The position numbers and the translations under genes are program-made. A stretch of 7,618 bases of DNA from Acidobacteriota bacterium (GTDB lineage: Bacteria; Acidobacteriota; Terriglobia; UBA7540), in NCBI GenBank assembly GCA_021786455.1, contig JAJYNF010000005.1, positions 1 to 7,618 on the forward strand, written 5' to 3'. This document shows positions 6,456-7,618 of the stretch, in pieces (within the stretch, counting starts at the first letter, position 1; every line of letters begins with the position of its first letter). The notes below the pieces were generated by a model that did no database searches, was not told the DNA's origin, and saw nothing but the letters and a program-made list of their open reading frames with translations.

Positions 6456-6511
6456 ATGCCCCGCCGGGGCCGCGCAAGCTGTCGTGCCTCCCCGGGACTC
6501 GACCCCGGCAT
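6456..6511. repeat. GC-rich double-hairpin element after the TPR gene
   Basis: GCCCC (6458-6462) pairs with GGGGC (6466-6470) around a 3-nt loop, and CCGGG (6492-6496) pairs with CCCGG (6504-6508) around a 7-nt loop. Alternatively ATGCC (6456-6460) can pair with GGCAT (6507-6511) to enclose the element. No T run follows on the plus strand, so it is not a standard terminator. It could be a REP-like dispersed repeat or an mRNA 3'-end stabiliser. Confidence 0.4.
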
Positions 6512-6532
6512 CCGTCTCCTGCAAAAAAAAAC

Positions 6533-6575
6533 TTGACCATCCAAAATTTGACATCCGTAATTTTATATGTAGTAT
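6533..6575 (+). promoter_or_regulatory. Promoter of the TonB-dependent receptor gene, with a direct repeat
   Basis: A perfect -35 box TTGACA (6548-6553) is followed after 16 nt by TAGTAT (6570-6575), a 4/6 -10 match; TATATC at 6573-6578 is an alternative at 19 nt. The spacer is AT-rich in an otherwise GC-rich region. A nine-A tract (6523-6531) and a second TTGAC (6533) lie just upstream, forming a direct repeat TTGACCATCC (6533-6542)/TTGACATCC (6548-6556) that could be an operator. Transcription would begin near 6583, giving a leader of about 127 nt. Confidence 0.5.
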
Positions 6576-6629
6576 ATCACTCGCTCTTAGGCGTATGCGG
6601 TCTTGGGCAATCAAAAAATGCAGACTTGA

Positions 6630-6695
6630 GCGGGCCCGGCAATCAGGGTGAAAGTGCCAGAAAGGGTCGAGGCCTCCGCCACGGAAGCGGCCCGC
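6630..6695 (+). ncRNA. Putative structured 5' leader (three-way junction) of the receptor gene
   Basis: A closing stem of seven perfect pairs, GCGGGCC (6630-6636) with GGCCCGC (6689-6695), can enclose two arms: GGCA (6638-6641)/TGCC (6655-6658), and GCCTCCG (6672-6678)/CGGAAGC (6682-6688) with one mismatch and a CCA loop. The second arm abuts the closing stem without a gap. The closing stem ends 3 nt before the GGGAGG Shine-Dalgarno (6699-6704) of the receptor gene, a position suited to control of translation initiation. It matches no riboswitch class I can name. High GC makes chance pairing possible. Confidence 0.35.
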
Positions 6696-6709
6696 CAAGG
6701 GAGGAATTA

Positions 6710-7618
6710 ATGACGACAAAGCAATTGTGCAAGGGGTTAGGATTGGCTTGCATCCTTTCGATTGCCATGCTGGTTGGGGTAATGAAGGGCTATGGTCAAG
6801 CCGACACCGGCTCGATTTCAGGAACCGTGCAGGATCGGTCCGGCGGCGTAATCCCGGGAGCCAAAGTCACCCTGACCAACGTTGATACGGGGCTTTCGAT
6901 GGTCCGAACGACCGCAGGAGACGGTTCGTATATTTTCACTCCGGTTGAGATCGGTGAGTACCAGGTCCAGGCAACTGTCAAAGGCTTTAAAACTTTTCTC
7001 CACACGAACGTTCGGGTAAACATTCAGCAGCATGTGGTCGTCAATTTCACGCTCACCCCGGGAATGGTTACGCAGACGGTTACCGTCACCGCGCCCCCAT
7101 CACTGCTCCAGACGCACACAGCCTCGCTGGGCGAAATCGTTGGAACGAGGTCGATCAATGACCTGCCCTTAAATGGACGGAATTACACCTTTTTGGCGCA
7201 GCTTACTCCTGGGGCAGTCTCGGCCTACATTCACGGCAGCGCTTCGAGCGGCGTAGCTACTGGAGGGTTCATCGCAAACGGGATGCGGTACGAGCAGAAC
7301 AACTACATGCTCGATGGCCTCGACAACAACAATCGCATGACGGGCTTTGGCAATCAAGGGCAAGCCTATGTCACACTTCCGCCGGTGGATGCTATCAACG
7401 AATTCAAATTGCAGACGAATGCCTACAGCGCCGAATTTGGCCGCGCCGCCGGCGCCATGATGAACGCCACGACCAAGTCCGGAACCAACCAATTTCACGG
7501 AGACTTATGGGAGTTTGTCCGTAACAACAAGTTCGACGCGGCCGACTTCTTCCAAAACGCCGCAGGAATTAAAATAGGGAAGTTCCAGCAAAACCAGTAT
7601 GGAGGGACCATCGAGATC
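6710..7618 (+). CDS. Oar-like TonB-dependent outer-membrane receptor (C-terminus cut by window edge)
   Basis: The gene runs from the ATG at 6710 (GGGAGG at 6699-6704, 5 nt spacing) to the window edge, giving 303 residues with no stop; full-length members are usually about 1000-1200 residues, so only the N-terminal part is here. A signal peptide covers about 1-30 (hydrophobic 10-24, ending YGQA). Residues about 33-120 form a carboxypeptidase-regulatory-like beta-sandwich (GSISGTVQDRSGGVIPGAKV, then GEYQVQATVKGF). The plug domain follows: LPLNGRN (152-158), the motif typical of this class, then FIANGMRYEQNNYMLDGLDN (187-206), INEFKLQTNAYSAEFGRAAG (229-248) and TKSGTNQFHGDLWEF (255-269), which leads into the barrel. 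It should sit in the outer membrane and use TonB energy to import a ligand. Acidobacteria carry many such receptors for oligosaccharides and other substrates. The nearby glycosidase suggests a galactoside ligand, but this is inference. Confidence 0.93.
   Translation, partial: MTTKQLCKGLGLACILSIAMLVGVMKGYGQADTGSISGTVQDRSGGVIPGAKVTLTNVDTGLSMVRTTAGDGSYIFTPVEIGEYQVQATVKGFKTFLHTNVRVNIQQHVVVNFTLTPGMVTQTVTVTAPPSLLQTHTASLGEIVGTRSINDLPLNGRNYTFLAQLTPGAVSAYIHGSASSGVATGGFIANGMRYEQNNYMLDGLDNNNRMTGFGNQGQAYVTLPPVDAINEFKLQTNAYSAEFGRAAGAMMNATTKSGTNQFHGDLWEFVRNNKFDAADFFQNAAGIKIGKFQQNQYGGTIEI

Noticed and set aside
6490..6531. tRNA gene or intrinsic terminator after the TPR gene
   Set aside because: The T-arm-like piece has no acceptor or anticodon arm, and the homopolymer is A on the plus strand and precedes the hairpin on the minus strand, so neither strand has a proper terminator.
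6645..6690. Cobalamin riboswitch upstream of the receptor (GGTGAAA-like core)
   Set aside because: Only GGTGAAA and a loose GCCAC match; the element is far too short and lacks the other conserved boxes.

Overview
The window most likely comes from an acidobacterium, or a close relative with that lifestyle. The main reason is the incomplete gene at the right end, an Oar-like TonB-dependent receptor with an N-terminal carboxypeptidase-regulatory-like domain and an LPLNGRN plug motif, a class greatly expanded in Acidobacteria. High GC, a secreted GH27 glycosidase and a Tat-exported gluconate-dehydrogenase-subunit-3-like protein fit this. The assignment is inference from gene content; no marker gene is present.

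Layout. (1) 1-519, minus strand: incomplete gene for a Tat-exported protein of the gluconate 2-dehydrogenase subunit 3 type. (2) 520-838: divergent intergenic region with weak promoter candidates. (3) 839-914: intact tRNA-Lys(CUU) with encoded CCA. (4) About 963-1149: frameshifted C-terminal scrap of an insertion-sequence transposase just downstream of the tRNA. (5) 1316-3722: a tightly coupled pair behind an extended -10 promoter, a PPi-type phosphofructokinase and a class I DeoC/FbaB-like aldolase. (6) About 3771-3984: what looks like the C-terminal tail of an L-fucose-isomerase-like gene, broken by a frameshift. (7) 4069-6442: secreted GH27 alpha-galactosidase-type enzyme followed 55 nt later by an exported TPR protein. 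(8) 6443-6709: GC-rich hairpins, an A9 tract, a promoter with a perfect TTGACA box, and a leader that can fold into a flush three-way junction ending next to the Shine-Dalgarno sequence. (9) 6710-7618: start of the TonB-dependent receptor.

How the genes may work together: the outer-membrane receptor could import oligosaccharides or another ligand, the GH27 enzyme could release galactose-type sugars outside the cytoplasm, and the PFK/aldolase pair would carry out two successive steps of central sugar metabolism. The isomerase-like remnant next to the aldolase suggests that a sugar-catabolic cluster has been partly lost. Functional linkage is inferred from adjacency only.

No CRISPR array, phage or known defence system was seen. 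The features most deserving a second look are the coupled PFK/aldolase pair, the broken isomerase-like tail, and the structured leader of the receptor gene.
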